DNA of 64,000 nucleotides, taken from positions 8,281,001 through 8,345,000 of the forward strand of contig NZ_CP160403.1 of NCBI RefSeq assembly GCF_040782645.1. The letters run 5' to 3'. The notes below the pieces were generated by a model. The model saw nothing but the letters and a program-made list of their open reading frames with translations. It was not told the DNA's origin and did not search any database. Within the stretch, counting starts at the first letter, position 1, and each line of letters begins with the position of its first letter. The position numbers were made by a program, and so were the translations under genes. The DNA is from Streptomyces sp. HUAS ZL42. Its GTDB lineage: Bacteria > Actinomycetota > Actinomycetes > Streptomycetales > Streptomycetaceae. Shown piece after piece: positions 11,051 to 18,822 of this stretch.

Positions 11051-11860
11051 CTAGGCCAGCAGCTCCCCCTCGATGACCGTCACCGCACGCCCGCTCAGCA
11101 GCGTGCGGTCGCCGCGCAGCTCGGTGCGGACCCGGCCGGAGCGGGGCGAGGCCTGCAGGCCGGTGAGGTCGGGGCGGCCGAGGCGCTCGGACCAGTACGG
11201 GGCGAGCGCGGTGTGGGCGCTGCCGGTGACCGGGTCCTCGTGGATGCCGACGTTCGGGAAGAAGCATCGGGAGACGAAGTCGTAGCCGCGGGCATGATCG
11301 TCGGCGCGGGCGGTGGCGATGATGCCGCGCTCCGAGTAGGCGCCGAGGGCCATGTGGTCGGGGCGCAGGGCGTGGACGGCCTTCTCGTCGGCGAGTTCCA
11401 CGAGCAGGTCGCCGACGTTCCGGCCGGTGTCGAACGCGGTGAGCGGCTCGGCGCCGAGGGCAACGGCGACCCCCTCCGGGATCTCGACCGGCGTGAGCGG
11501 GGCGGTCGGGAAGTCCAGGGTGATCGAGCCGTCCTCGCGGGGCGTCGCGATGAGGACGCCGCTGCGGGTCGCGAACCGTACCGGGCCCTCGTGGGTGCCC
11601 GTGGAGTGCAGGACGTGGGCCGTGGCGAGGGTGGCGTGGCCGCACATGTTGACCTCGGTGGCGGGCGTGAACCAGCGCAGCGCCCAGTCGGCCTCGCCGC
11701 CCTCGGGGAGGCGGTGTGCGAACGCCGTCTCGGCGTGGTTGACCTCCAGGGCGACGTTCTGGAGCCAGGAGTCGTCCGGGAAGGCGTCGAGGAGCAGGAC
11801 CCCGGCCGGGTTGCCGGCGAAGGGGCGGTCGGTGAACGCGTCGACGATTCGAATCCTCAT
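11051..11860 (-). CDS. PhzF family isomerase/epimerase
   Basis: 269 residues starting at MRIRIVDAFTDRPFAGNPAGV, the usual beginning of the family; an upstream in-frame ATG is less likely. Conserved parts are visible: NHAETAF with the catalytic Glu near residue 44, MCGHATLATAH, and EDPVTGSAH near the end. PhzF proteins are diaminopimelate-epimerase-like isomerases. No phenazine genes are present, so this is a housekeeping member of unknown substrate. The gene stands alone. Confidence 0.9.
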   Translation of the reverse strand: MRIRIVDAFTDRPFAGNPAGVLLLDAFPDDSWLQNVALEVNHAETAFAHRLPEGGEADWALRWFTPATEVNMCGHATLATAHVLHSTGTHEGPVRFATRSGVLIATPREDGSITLDFPTAPLTPVEIPEGVAVALGAEPLTAFDTGRNVGDLLVELADEKAVHALRPDHMALGAYSERGIIATARADDHARGYDFVSRCFFPNVGIHEDPVTGSAHTALAPYWSERLGRPDLTGLQASPRSGRVRTELRGDRTLLSGRAVTVIEGELLA

Positions 11861-12351
11861 GTCCGGGGACGCTAGAGGATCCGGGAAAACGCGGGCCAAG
11901 GCCAATCCGCGAGTCCTGGACCGGTTTCGGGTTCACCGTCCGGCGGGCGGGCATCGCTGCGACGGGCCGCCGGGAGCGGGCGCGGCTGGGGGATGTCCTT
12001 CCCGGTCGCCGTCGGCGCGCTCGTCGCGGCCGGTCGCCGGAGCGGCGGGCGGGTGTCGCCGTCGACGGCGTCGCGACGGACCGGCAGGGGTACTCCCTCG
12101 TACGGCGGCTGCGTCCGGCGCCGCCGGTACCGACGTGCGCCTCCCGGCGCGGTCCGAAGGGCGGTCGCTCGCGGCGAGGTGCGGACCGACTTCGGTCGTC
12201 CAGTGATTCTCGTCCGGCCTCATCGGGCGAGGCGGGGGGAGAAGCGAGGGGGAGGGGGCGCTGGACGACTTCGCAGCCGTCTCCTGCCCGGCCGCCGACC
12301 GGTTCGGGGCGGATGAACCTGGACGACGACTGATCCGATTCGGCGACGGGC
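11861..12351. other. Intergenic region with no supported gene
   Basis: 491 bases between the start of the PhzF gene and the stop of the SDR gene. Open frames exist on both strands, but their products are Arg/Pro/Ala-rich and look like composition artefacts. I see no clear hairpin or promoter here. Confidence 0.5.
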
Positions 12352-13131
12352 TCAGTGAACGGAGAACCCGCCGTCGACGAAGATCGCCTGCCCGGTGACA
12401 TAGCCGGAGGCGCGGCCGGCCAGGAACACCGCCGCTCCCATGAAGTCCTGGGGCAGGCCGTTGCGCCCGACCAGTGTGCGGGCGGCCAGGGCCGCCACCT
12501 TCTCCGGGTCGGACGACAACTGCGCGTTGAGCGGGGACGGGACGAAGCCGGGCACGAGCGTGTTGCAGGTGACGCCGTGCGGCGACCATGCCTCTGCCTG
12601 TGAGCGGGCCAGCGACTCCAGTGCCCCCTTGGAGACGCCATAGGCGCCGCTCCGGACGAACGCCCGGTGCGCCTGCTGGGAGGTGATGTGGATGATCCGC
12701 CCGAAGCCCCGCTCGGCCATGCCGGGCCCGAACCGCTGGCCCAGCAAGTAGGGCGCCTCGAGGTTCACCGCCATCGTGGCATCCCACACGTCTTCGCCCA
12801 GCTCGCTCATCGGCGGCCGCAGGTTGATCCCGGCGCTGTTGACGAGAATGTCGGGCTCGCCGAACACCCCGGCCGCCTCCTCCGCCGCCGCGCGCACGCC
12901 CTCGCGGGTGCTCAGGTCGGCGCTCACCCAGGCCGCCCGGCAGCCGTCGGCCACCAGCTCGTCGACCGTTTCGGCCAGCTCCGCCTCCCTGCGCGCCACG
13001 ATCACGACGCTCGCCCCCGCTCGGGCGAGGGCCCCGGCGATGGCCCGGCCGATGCCGGAACTGCCGCCCGTCACAAGGGCGACCCGGCCTTCCAGTGAAA
13101 ACAGTTCGGAGAGGTAGCTGTTCGAGGTCAT
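12352..13131 (-). CDS. SDR family oxidoreductase
   Basis: 259 residues. Rossmann motif TGGSSGIGRA at residues 21-30, NSAGIN near 97, catalytic Ser in HITSQQ and Tyr-x3-Lys in SGAYGVSKG, C-terminal FVDGGFSVH. This is a classical NAD(P)-dependent short-chain dehydrogenase, closest by eye to gluconate 5-dehydrogenase or 3-ketoacyl reductase types. In the family NNAG position it has NSAG. Transcribed divergently from the PadR gene; the substrate cannot be assigned from context. Confidence 0.9.
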   Translation of the reverse strand: MTSNSYLSELFSLEGRVALVTGGSSGIGRAIAGALARAGASVVIVARREAELAETVDELVADGCRAAWVSADLSTREGVRAAAEEAAGVFGEPDILVNSAGINLRPPMSELGEDVWDATMAVNLEAPYLLGQRFGPGMAERGFGRIIHITSQQAHRAFVRSGAYGVSKGALESLARSQAEAWSPHGVTCNTLVPGFVPSPLNAQLSSDPEKVAALAARTLVGRNGLPQDFMGAAVFLAGRASGYVTGQAIFVDGGFSVH

Positions 13132-13234
13132 TCCCGCACCCTAGACCGGGCGTTCGCGGCGACAGCGCCGGGGGCGGAACGCGACGGGACGGCCGCGCGG
13201 ACCGTCGGCTGGGGGCTTGCCGTGCGAAGTGTTC

Positions 13235-13270
13235 CGATATATCGTTGACGCATCGCGACAGATCAACGAT
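13235..13270. promoter_or_regulatory. Likely PadR operator with overlapping palindromes
   Basis: CGATATATCG (13235-13244) is a perfect palindrome overlapping a perfect 8-base inverted repeat, ATCGTTGA (13241-13248) with TCAACGAT (13263-13270). The AT-rich block ends 17 bases before the PadR start. PadR proteins commonly repress their own genes through such sites. Confidence 0.6.
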
Positions 13271-13287
13271 GGAATGGAGTGATTGCG

Positions 13288-13926
13288 ATGCGTACCCACG
13301 GATTCGAGCGTGGACATCGGCAGGACGGCCCCTCCCGGCGAGGCCGGGGCGGCTTCGACGGACGGCGTGCGGCGTTCGGGCCCTTCGGGCCGGGTGGTCC
13401 CGGCTTCGGTCCCGGCGGCCCCGGCTTCGGACCGGGCTTCGGACCCGGGCCCTGGGGTGGCCGAGGGCGCGGGGGGCCGAGGGGCAGGGCGCGGCGGGGT
13501 GACGTACGGGCATCGATCCTGGCCCTGCTGAAGGACCGGCCCATGCACGGCTACGAGATGATCCAGGAGATCGCCGAGCGCAGTGGCGGGGCCTGGAAGC
13601 CCAGCCCCGGATCGGTGTACCCCACTCTCCAGTTGCTGGAGGACGAGGGGCTGATCAGCAGTGAGACCGAGGGCGGCAAGAAGCTGTTCTCCCTCACGGA
13701 GTCGGGCCGTGAGGCCGCCGACGAGGGTTCCGACGCACCCTGGGAGGAGGCCTCGCGCGGGGTCGACTGGGAGGCTCTGAGCGAGATCCGCCAGGCAGGC
13801 TTCGGTCTGATGGAGGCCTTCGGCCAGGTGTGGAAGACCGGCAGCAAGGAGCAGCGCGAGAAGGCGCTGGCCGTCATCAACGAGGCCCGCAAGAAGCTGT
13901 ACCTGATCCTCGCCGACGAGGGATGA
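13288..13926 (+). CDS. PadR family transcriptional regulator
   Basis: 212 residues from ATG 13288, which has GGAG 8 bases upstream; GTG 13279 would add three residues. The N-terminus is a Gly/Pro/Phe repeat (residues about 25-60, GFGPGGPGFGPG type) of low complexity. The PadR winged helix follows: RASILALLKDRPMHGYEMIQ, then PSPGSVYPTLQLLEDEGLIS. A C-terminal dimer helix ends at the stop. Unlike many PadR genes it has no adjacent ABC-2 exporter. The operator upstream suggests autoregulation and perhaps control of the divergent SDR gene. Confidence 0.92.
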   Translation: MRTHGFERGHRQDGPSRRGRGGFDGRRAAFGPFGPGGPGFGPGGPGFGPGFGPGPWGGRGRGGPRGRARRGDVRASILALLKDRPMHGYEMIQEIAERSGGAWKPSPGSVYPTLQLLEDEGLISSETEGGKKLFSLTESGREAADEGSDAPWEEASRGVDWEALSEIRQAGFGLMEAFGQVWKTGSKEQREKALAVINEARKKLYLILADEG

Positions 13927-13967
13927 GCCGGCGACGGTCGGACGAACGACGACCGTACGGTGATCAA

Positions 13968-13997
13968 GGCGCCCCGTGGAGCGTTCCGCGGGGCGCC
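13968..13997. terminator. Hairpin between convergent genes
   Basis: Arms GGCGCCCCG (13968-13976) and CGGGGCGCC (13989-13997) pair perfectly. It lies 42 bases after the PadR stop and 20 before the stop of the opposite gene, so it can serve both. Confidence 0.65.
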
Positions 13998-14016
13998 GTC
14001 GTCTGTGCGGCGGTCC

Positions 14017-14445
14017 TCAGGCCACCAGCCCGCCCAGCTTGCGCAGCGACTCGTTGAGCGCGGCCGTCGCCGAGTCCTTCAGTTTCCCCGCCATGAGCGA
14101 GACGGCCGCGCCCGTGAACTCGCCGTCGATGCGGACCGCCGTGGCGTCGCCGTCCGGGCTCAGCGTGTAGCGCGTGGCGACGGTCACCGCCATCGGGCCC
14201 TTGCCGCGGATCGCCAGCACCCGCGCCGGCTCCAGCTCCTCGACGGTCCACTCGACCTCCGCCGGGAAGCCCATCAGCTTCATGTTCTCCTGGAAGGTCG
14301 CGCCCACTTGGAGGCTCTCGGGGCCGCCCTCGGGGAAACTGGTGTGGGTCGCGTTCCACTCCCCGTACGCCGGCCAGTCCGTGAGCTGCGCCCAGACCTT
14401 CTCGGCCGGTGCCCCGATGCGTGCCTCCGCGCTGACTTCGGCCAT
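14017..14445 (-). CDS. SRPBCC family protein
   Basis: 142 residues with GAGGTGGTCGC just before the ATG. The N-terminus AEVSAEARIGAPAEKVWAQLTDWPAYGEWN is the standard opening of the START/polyketide-cyclase-like fold, and VEWTVEELEPARVLAIRGKGPM fits the central strands. Such proteins bind hydrophobic ligands or carry off-pathway metabolites. The particular ligand is unknown and there is no pathway context. Convergent with PadR. Confidence 0.88.
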   Translation of the reverse strand: MAEVSAEARIGAPAEKVWAQLTDWPAYGEWNATHTSFPEGGPESLQVGATFQENMKLMGFPAEVEWTVEELEPARVLAIRGKGPMAVTVATRYTLSPDGDATAVRIDGEFTGAAVSLMAGKLKDSATAALNESLRKLGGLVA

Positions 14446-14688
14446 GCGACCACCTCTTCGTGTCGGGCTACGGTGTCGCGGAACGTAGCCGCAGGGCCTG
14501 GAACATTCAATACTGATGAACCGTCAGGAATTGTGAGGACCGCCCGCCGGCCGCCGATGCAGCGGGGGAGGGACGTGATCTCATCCGTAAGGAGGAGATT
14601 CCGGCCGGCGCGGTCCACTCTGCGTGGGACGCGAAAATGCTTCGCCCCGGGGATGCGGCGATCGGCAGGGGCTGATGGGGTGGGGGAT

Positions 14689-15243
14689 GTGCAACCCCGT
14701 ATTCCCCGGCAGACGGCCGGCGACTCGACCGTCCCCGGCTTGGACAACGATGCCGGGCTCAGTGCCGAGCTGGCGGCGGTGGTCACCGCCGCCCGCCGCA
14801 GGGCGTTCCGGGACGGGGACCGCCACATCGACACCGCCCATCTGCTCCACTCACTCCTGGAGTACGACTCCGAGGCGTACGCCGCCCTCGACGACGGCGG
14901 CCCGCGGATCGCCCGGCTCCTCGGCTACCTCGTGCAGCGCAGCATCGGCTACGGACTGCGCTGGCAGGACGGTGTCGAGGACTCCGGCGGCCTGCCCGTG
15001 ACGACGACGGCCGAAGGGTTCTCGCCCCTCGCCGCGGTCGCGATGGAGCAGGCCCGTGCACGCGCCGCACGCCGAAGCGGCACACGGGCCCGCGGCCTCG
15101 ACCTGCTCGCGACGATCGTCGAGGACCCGCAGGCGCGGGCCGTCGAGGTGCTGGCGCGCGCCGGTATCGACACGAGCGACTTGCTCCCGCGCATCGAGCG
15201 AGGCCTGGAGGAGTACGCCGCCGGCGGCGAGGCCGGTCACTGA
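14689..15243 (+). CDS. Clp N-terminal-domain-like protein
   Basis: About 184 residues from GTG 14689; GTG 14680 and ATG 14653 are in frame and cannot be excluded. Two repeated helical units resemble the ClpA/ClpC substrate-adaptor domain: LSAELAAVVTAARRRAFRDGDRHIDTAHLLHSLLEYD, later LAAVAMEQARARAARRSGTRARGLDLLATIVED. There is no ATPase domain, so it may be a stand-alone adaptor or a regulator derived from one. Stands alone, divergent from the SRPBCC gene. Confidence 0.75.
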   Translation: MQPRIPRQTAGDSTVPGLDNDAGLSAELAAVVTAARRRAFRDGDRHIDTAHLLHSLLEYDSEAYAALDDGGPRIARLLGYLVQRSIGYGLRWQDGVEDSGGLPVTTTAEGFSPLAAVAMEQARARAARRSGTRARGLDLLATIVEDPQARAVEVLARAGIDTSDLLPRIERGLEEYAAGGEAGH

Positions 15244-15320
15244 CGACGGCCCGCCGTCCAATCGCTGAGACAGGTGTCATTGGGGGTGACGCTCATGACA
15301 TGGCCTGTCATCATGGGCCG

Positions 15321-16319
15321 GTGCACACGTCTGAGAGCAGTCAGGGCAGCCGCGGCAAGGGTCTCGGGCTCGGTCTCGCGCTCGCGTCCGCCGTCGCATT
15401 CGGTGGATCCGGTGTCGCGGCCAAACCACTGATCGAGGCGGGACTCGACCCGCTGCACGTGGTGTGGCTGCGGGTGACGGGCGCGGCCCTGGTGATGCTG
15501 CCGCTCGCCGTGCGCCACCGCGCCCTGCTGTTCCGCCGTCCCGCGCTGCTCGCCGGGTTCGGCCTGCTCGCCGTGGCCGGCGTCCAGGCCTGCTACTTCG
15601 CCTCGATCTCCCGCATGCCGGTCGGTGTCGCCCTGCTCGTCGAGTACCTCGCGCCCGGCCTCGTCCTCGGCTGGGTGCGCTTCGTGCAGCGGCGGCCGGT
15701 GACGCGTGCCGCGGCGCTCGGTGTGGTTCTCGCGGTCGGCGGGCTCGCCTGTGTGGTCGAGGTCTGGTCCGGTCTGAGCGTCGACGCGCTGGGCCTGCTG
15801 CTCGCGCTCGGCGCCGCCTGCTGCCAGGTCGGCTACTTCGTCCTGTCCGACCAGGGCAGCGATTCCGGCGCGGACGCCCCTGACCCGCTGGGCGTCATCG
15901 CGTACGGACTGCTCATCGGCGCGGCCGTGCTGACCGTCGTGGCCCGTCCCTGGAGCATGGACCGGTCGGTGCTCACCGGCACCGCACACATGGACGGCGC
16001 CCCGGTCGCGGCCTGGCTGCTGTTGTCCTGGATCGTGCTCGTCGCCACGGTCGTCGCCTACGTCACCGGCGTGCTCTCCGTGCGGCGGCTTTCCCCGCAG
16101 GTCGCAGGCGTCGTCGCGTGCCTCGAAGCGGTCATCGCGACGGTCCTGGCCTGGGTCCTGCTCGGCGAGCACCTCTCGGTGCCGCAGATCGTGGGCGGTG
16201 CTGTCGTGCTGGTCGGCGCGTTCATCGCGCAGTCGTCCACGCCCGCGAAGGGATCGGCGGAGCCGGTGGCGGGCGGCGGCCCGGAAAGGGAGTTGTCCGC
16301 CCGCGGAACCGCCGCATAG
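15321..16319 (+). CDS. EamA/DMT family transporter (first of a tandem pair)
   Basis: 332 residues from GTG 15321; an ATG at 15300 with GGGGGTGA upstream would add seven. Ten predicted membrane segments in two EamA halves, with the typical opening GLALASAVAFGGSGVAAKPLIEAG and a second half ending GEHLSVPQIVGGAVVLVGAF. The substrate is unknown; relatives export amino acids or metabolites. Eleven bases after its stop a short leader ORF begins that precedes a second EamA gene. Confidence 0.88.
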   Translation: MHTSESSQGSRGKGLGLGLALASAVAFGGSGVAAKPLIEAGLDPLHVVWLRVTGAALVMLPLAVRHRALLFRRPALLAGFGLLAVAGVQACYFASISRMPVGVALLVEYLAPGLVLGWVRFVQRRPVTRAAALGVVLAVGGLACVVEVWSGLSVDALGLLLALGAACCQVGYFVLSDQGSDSGADAPDPLGVIAYGLLIGAAVLTVVARPWSMDRSVLTGTAHMDGAPVAAWLLLSWIVLVATVVAYVTGVLSVRRLSPQVAGVVACLEAVIATVLAWVLLGEHLSVPQIVGGAVVLVGAFIAQSSTPAKGSAEPVAGGGPERELSARGTAA

Positions 16320-16329
16320 GGTGACGATC

Positions 16330-16371
16330 ATGCATTCGGACGCACTCGTTCTGCCCCCTCCGGCCGCCTGA
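16330..16371 (+). CDS. Putative 13-residue leader peptide with Pro-Pro-Pro
   Basis: ATG 16330 is preceded at good spacing by AGGGTGA and encodes MHSDALVLPPPAA before TGA. Three successive proline codons (16354-16362) are a known ribosome-slowing sequence. The stop codon sits exactly in the 3-base loop of a perfect hairpin (CCGCC/GGCGG, 16364-16376). Position, ribosome site and following hairpins suggest a regulatory leader ORF for the EamA gene at 16498. No homologues could be checked. Confidence 0.5.
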   Translation: MHSDALVLPPPAA

Positions 16372-16464
16372 GGCGGGCCCTCCGGTGAACCACGCCCGGC
16401 GCCTCGCCGGGCGGAACGGTGCTGCCCGCAGAAGAAGTCCACGGACCCCGCCGAACCGGGGTCC
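16364..16464 (+). promoter_or_regulatory. Hairpin series, possible attenuator before the EamA gene
   Basis: Three perfect hairpins follow each other: 16364-16376 (5-base stem around the leader stop), 16393-16413 (CGCCCGGCG / CGCCGGGCG, 3-base loop) and 16443-16464 (GGACCCCG / CGGGGTCC, 6-base loop). GCAGAAG and CTTCTGC outside the last one lengthen it. An alternative pairing of CGGGC with GCCCG (16408-16426) competes with the second hairpin. The last hairpin ends 33 bases before the EamA start. Confidence 0.5.
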
Positions 16465-16497
16465 CCTTCCGAACTTCTGCATCTGCGGAGACAACTC

Positions 16498-17445
16498 GTG
16501 TCGAATGCTGCTTTCGGCCTGCCCGTCGGGCGAGGCCTGCTCTGTCTGATCGTCGCCGGCGCCGCCTGGGGCACGGCGGGCGCGGCCGCCTCGCTGGTCT
16601 ACCGGGCCAGTGACATGGGGCCCGTCGCCCTGTCCTTCTGGCGCTGCGCAGCCGGGCTCGTGCTCCTTCTCGCAGCGCGTCTCCTGCGTCCGCGTGTGCG
16701 CCCCGCCGCACCCGGGCCGCTGGGCCGGCGTGGCGCGCTGCGCGCCGGTGTCACCGGCCTCGGGCTCGCGGTGTTCCAGACGGCCTACTTCGCGGCCGTC
16801 TCGGCCACCGGACTCGCCGTGGCCACTGTCGTCACCCTCGGCGCCGGACCCGTCCTCATCGCGCTGGGCGCCCGGCTGACCCTGGGGGAGCGGCTCGGCC
16901 GCGGCGGCCTGGCCGCCGTCGCGGGGGCGCTCGCCGGACTGGGTGTCCTCGTCCTCGGCGGCGGAGGCGCGTCCGTGCGATCCGGGGGCGTCCTGCTCGC
17001 CCTGCTGTCCGCCGCCGGGTACAGCGTGATGACGCTGCTCACCCGCCGGTGGGGTCGCGACGGAGCTACGGACTCCTCCCGCACCACCGTGTGGGCGTTC
17101 GCGGTCACCAGCCTCTGCCTGCTCCCGTTCGCCCTGGTCGACGGGCTGGTGCCGCACACCGCCGAACCCGGCCGCGTCGTATGGCTGCTGGCATACATCG
17201 CCGCCGTCCCCACGGCCCTCGCGTACGCCCTCTACTTCGCGGGCGCGGCCGCCGTACGGTCCGCCACGGTGTCCGTGATCATGCTCCTCGAGCCGGTGAG
17301 CGCGGCCGTGCTCGGCGTCGTCCTGCTCGGCGAAAGGCTCACGGCCGCGACGCTCATCGGCACCTCGCTGATGCTCGGTTCCGTCGCGGGGCTCGCGTTC
17401 GCGGAGGCGCGGGATACGGTGGCCGAGGAGCCGGTGCTCGTGTGA
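16498..17445 (+). CDS. EamA/DMT family transporter (second of the pair)
   Basis: 315 residues from GTG 16498. Ten membrane segments in two EamA repeats ([20 protein letters not shown]; second half [20 protein letters not shown] and [18 protein letters not shown]). It is a different subfamily from the transporter 178 bases upstream, so the pair is not a simple recent duplication. Probably a metabolite exporter. The leader ORF and hairpins before it suggest its expression depends on translation state. Confidence 0.88.
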   Translation: MSNAAFGLPVGRGLLCLIVAGAAWGTAGAAASLVYRASDMGPVALSFWRCAAGLVLLLAARLLRPRVRPAAPGPLGRRGALRAGVTGLGLAVFQTAYFAAVSATGLAVATVVTLGAGPVLIALGARLTLGERLGRGGLAAVAGALAGLGVLVLGGGGASVRSGGVLLALLSAAGYSVMTLLTRRWGRDGATDSSRTTVWAFAVTSLCLLPFALVDGLVPHTAEPGRVVWLLAYIAAVPTALAYALYFAGAAAVRSATVSVIMLLEPVSAAVLGVVLLGERLTAATLIGTSLMLGSVAGLAFAEARDTVAEEPVLV

Positions 17446-17453
17446 CGGTTGAC

Positions 17454-17477
17454 GGGGCCCTTCGTGAGAGCGGCCCC
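17454..17477. terminator. Short hairpin between convergent genes
   Basis: GGGGCC (17454-17459) pairs with GGCCCC (17472-17477) between the EamA stop and the stop of the opposite gene. Confidence 0.45.
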
Positions 17478-18104
17478 TCACTTCCGGCGCAGCAGGTGCT
17501 CGCGCGCCGCGCTGTCACCGGGACCGCTGCGTGCGGCCAGCGCGGCCGCGATCCGCTCCCGGACCTCGTCCGGCTTCTTGCCCGCGTACTTGAACTTCGC
17601 CCGTACGCCCGTCACTTCGAGGCGCAGCCCACGGATCCCCGGCAGCATCCGGCCGTACGGCACCTCGCCCACCGCCACCCGCGCGGAGCCGCCGTCGGGC
17701 TGGAAGTGGCCCATCTGGCGGTTCAGCAAGGCGGCCTTGTCATCCGGGTCGTCGACGACGTGGGCCGTGCACCGGAGCTGGACGGCCGCGTAGAAGCTCG
17801 TCGGCGCGCCGTGCTCGGAGGGGACGTCGGGCGGCGCCTGCCAGGGGCCGGGCACGAACACGTAGTCGTCGACGACGCTCAGCAGGACCTGGGGACTCGC
17901 CTCCAGCGCGGGCCACAGCGGGTTGGGGCGCGCGAGATGCGTGACCGCCTCGCCGCGCTCGGCGTCGTAGGCGAAGTGCAGGGGCTGGACGAGCGGCGGC
18001 TCTCCCGGCGGGCCGTTGACGGCGAGCTGCCCGAAGTCGTGGACAGCCAGCCACCGCTGCCACTCGGCGTCGTCGCGAGGCGCGTCCCAGGGGTGGACCA
18101 GCAT
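17478..18104 (-). CDS. PaiB-type FMN-binding split-barrel protein
   Basis: 208 residues starting MLVHPWDAPRDDAEWQRWLA. The ATG shares its A with the stop of the upstream gene (TGATG), so the two are translationally coupled. Conserved PaiB-like features are PLHFAYD, HLARPNPLW, YVFVPGPWQ and the end GLRLEVTGVRAKFKYAGKKP. The family is called FMN-binding negative transcriptional regulator, but most members are likely flavin or heme proteins of unknown reaction. It forms an operon with the next PNPOx-like gene, opposite a MocR regulator. Confidence 0.85.
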   Translation of the reverse strand: MLVHPWDAPRDDAEWQRWLAVHDFGQLAVNGPPGEPPLVQPLHFAYDAERGEAVTHLARPNPLWPALEASPQVLLSVVDDYVFVPGPWQAPPDVPSEHGAPTSFYAAVQLRCTAHVVDDPDDKAALLNRQMGHFQPDGGSARVAVGEVPYGRMLPGIRGLRLEVTGVRAKFKYAGKKPDEVRERIAAALAARSGPGDSAAREHLLRRK

Positions 18105-18787
18105 CACCGCACCGCCAGATAGTCGGGGACTTCCGTGCCGGGGGCCAGGTGGCCGTCGGGGACCGGGGTGTCGTAGCCCTTGCGCAGCGGGACGACGCCG
18201 GCCCAGTGGGGGAGGGCGAGGTCCTCGGGTTCGTCGTTCACGCCGCCGGTGCGCAGCTTGGCCGACACCTCGTTCAGGTCGAGACGGATCACCGCGGTGG
18301 CCGCCAGTTCCTTCTTGTTGGCGGGGCGGGAGTCGGCGGCGCGGCCCGGTACGACGTGGTCGACGAGGGCGTCGAGGGCCGCCCGCTTCTCCTCGGGGTC
18401 CGTCACGTCGTGCGCGATGCCGTGCACCACCACGGAGCGGTAGTTGATCGAGTGGTGGAAGGCGGAGCGGGCCAGGATCAGCGCGTCGACATGGGTCACA
18501 GTGAGGCACACCGGGAGCCCCGGGTCGGCCTTGCCCGTCATCCGCAGCGGGCGCGAGCCCGTCGAGCCGTGGACGTAGAGCCGGTCGCCCACCCGGCCGT
18601 ACAGCGTCGGCAGGACCACCGGCGCGCCGTCCCGGACGAAGCCGAGGTGGCAGACGTAGCCCTCGTCGAGTATCGCGTGCACCAGCTCCTTGTCGTACGA
18701 GGCCCGGTCGGGGGAGCGCGTGGGGACGGTGCGCTCGGTCGGGGCGTAGGCGGCGGGCGGCGTCGTCGTCTGCTGGGTCCCCTGCAT
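18104..18787 (-). CDS. Pyridoxamine 5'-phosphate oxidase family (flavin-binding) protein
   Basis: 227 residues from ATG 18787, which has GGAGAG upstream; ATG 18799 has none. After a disordered Thr/Pro-rich start comes the split barrel: HAILDEGYVCHLGFVRDGAPVVLPTLYGRVGDRLYVHGSTGSRPL, then INYRSVVVHGIAHDV. This resembles the NimA-like flavin-nucleotide-binding group rather than true PdxH. First gene of a two-gene operon with the PaiB-type protein, read from a 35-base divergent promoter shared with a MocR regulator. Confidence 0.87.
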   Translation of the reverse strand: MQGTQQTTTPPAAYAPTERTVPTRSPDRASYDKELVHAILDEGYVCHLGFVRDGAPVVLPTLYGRVGDRLYVHGSTGSRPLRMTGKADPGLPVCLTVTHVDALILARSAFHHSINYRSVVVHGIAHDVTDPEEKRAALDALVDHVVPGRAADSRPANKKELAATAVIRLDLNEVSAKLRTGGVNDEPEDLALPHWAGVVPLRKGYDTPVPDGHLAPGTEVPDYLAVR

Positions 18788-18799
18788 GGCGCTCTCCAT

Positions 18800-18811
18800 T
18801 GCACTAGTGCA
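18800..18811. promoter_or_regulatory. Perfect palindrome TGCACTAGTGCA in the shared promoter
   Basis: The 12-base palindrome lies in the 35-base gap between the PNPOx operon and the MocR gene. It overlaps a -10-like CATAAT at 18810-18815, which sits 7 bases before the GTG 18823. No ribosome site precedes that GTG, so the MocR mRNA is probably leaderless. The palindrome is the obvious binding site for the MocR protein. Confidence 0.6.
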
Positions 18812-18822
18812 TAATCGGCTTT

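Noticed and set aside
11051..11860. PhzF gene as sign of a phenazine cluster
   Set aside because: No other phenazine genes are near; stand-alone PhzF proteins are common.
11993..12316. Open frames on both strands in the 491-bp gap, including an Arg/Pro-rich protein on the minus strand
   Set aside because: Products look like composition artefacts of G+C-rich DNA; no ribosome site, domain or codon pattern supports them.
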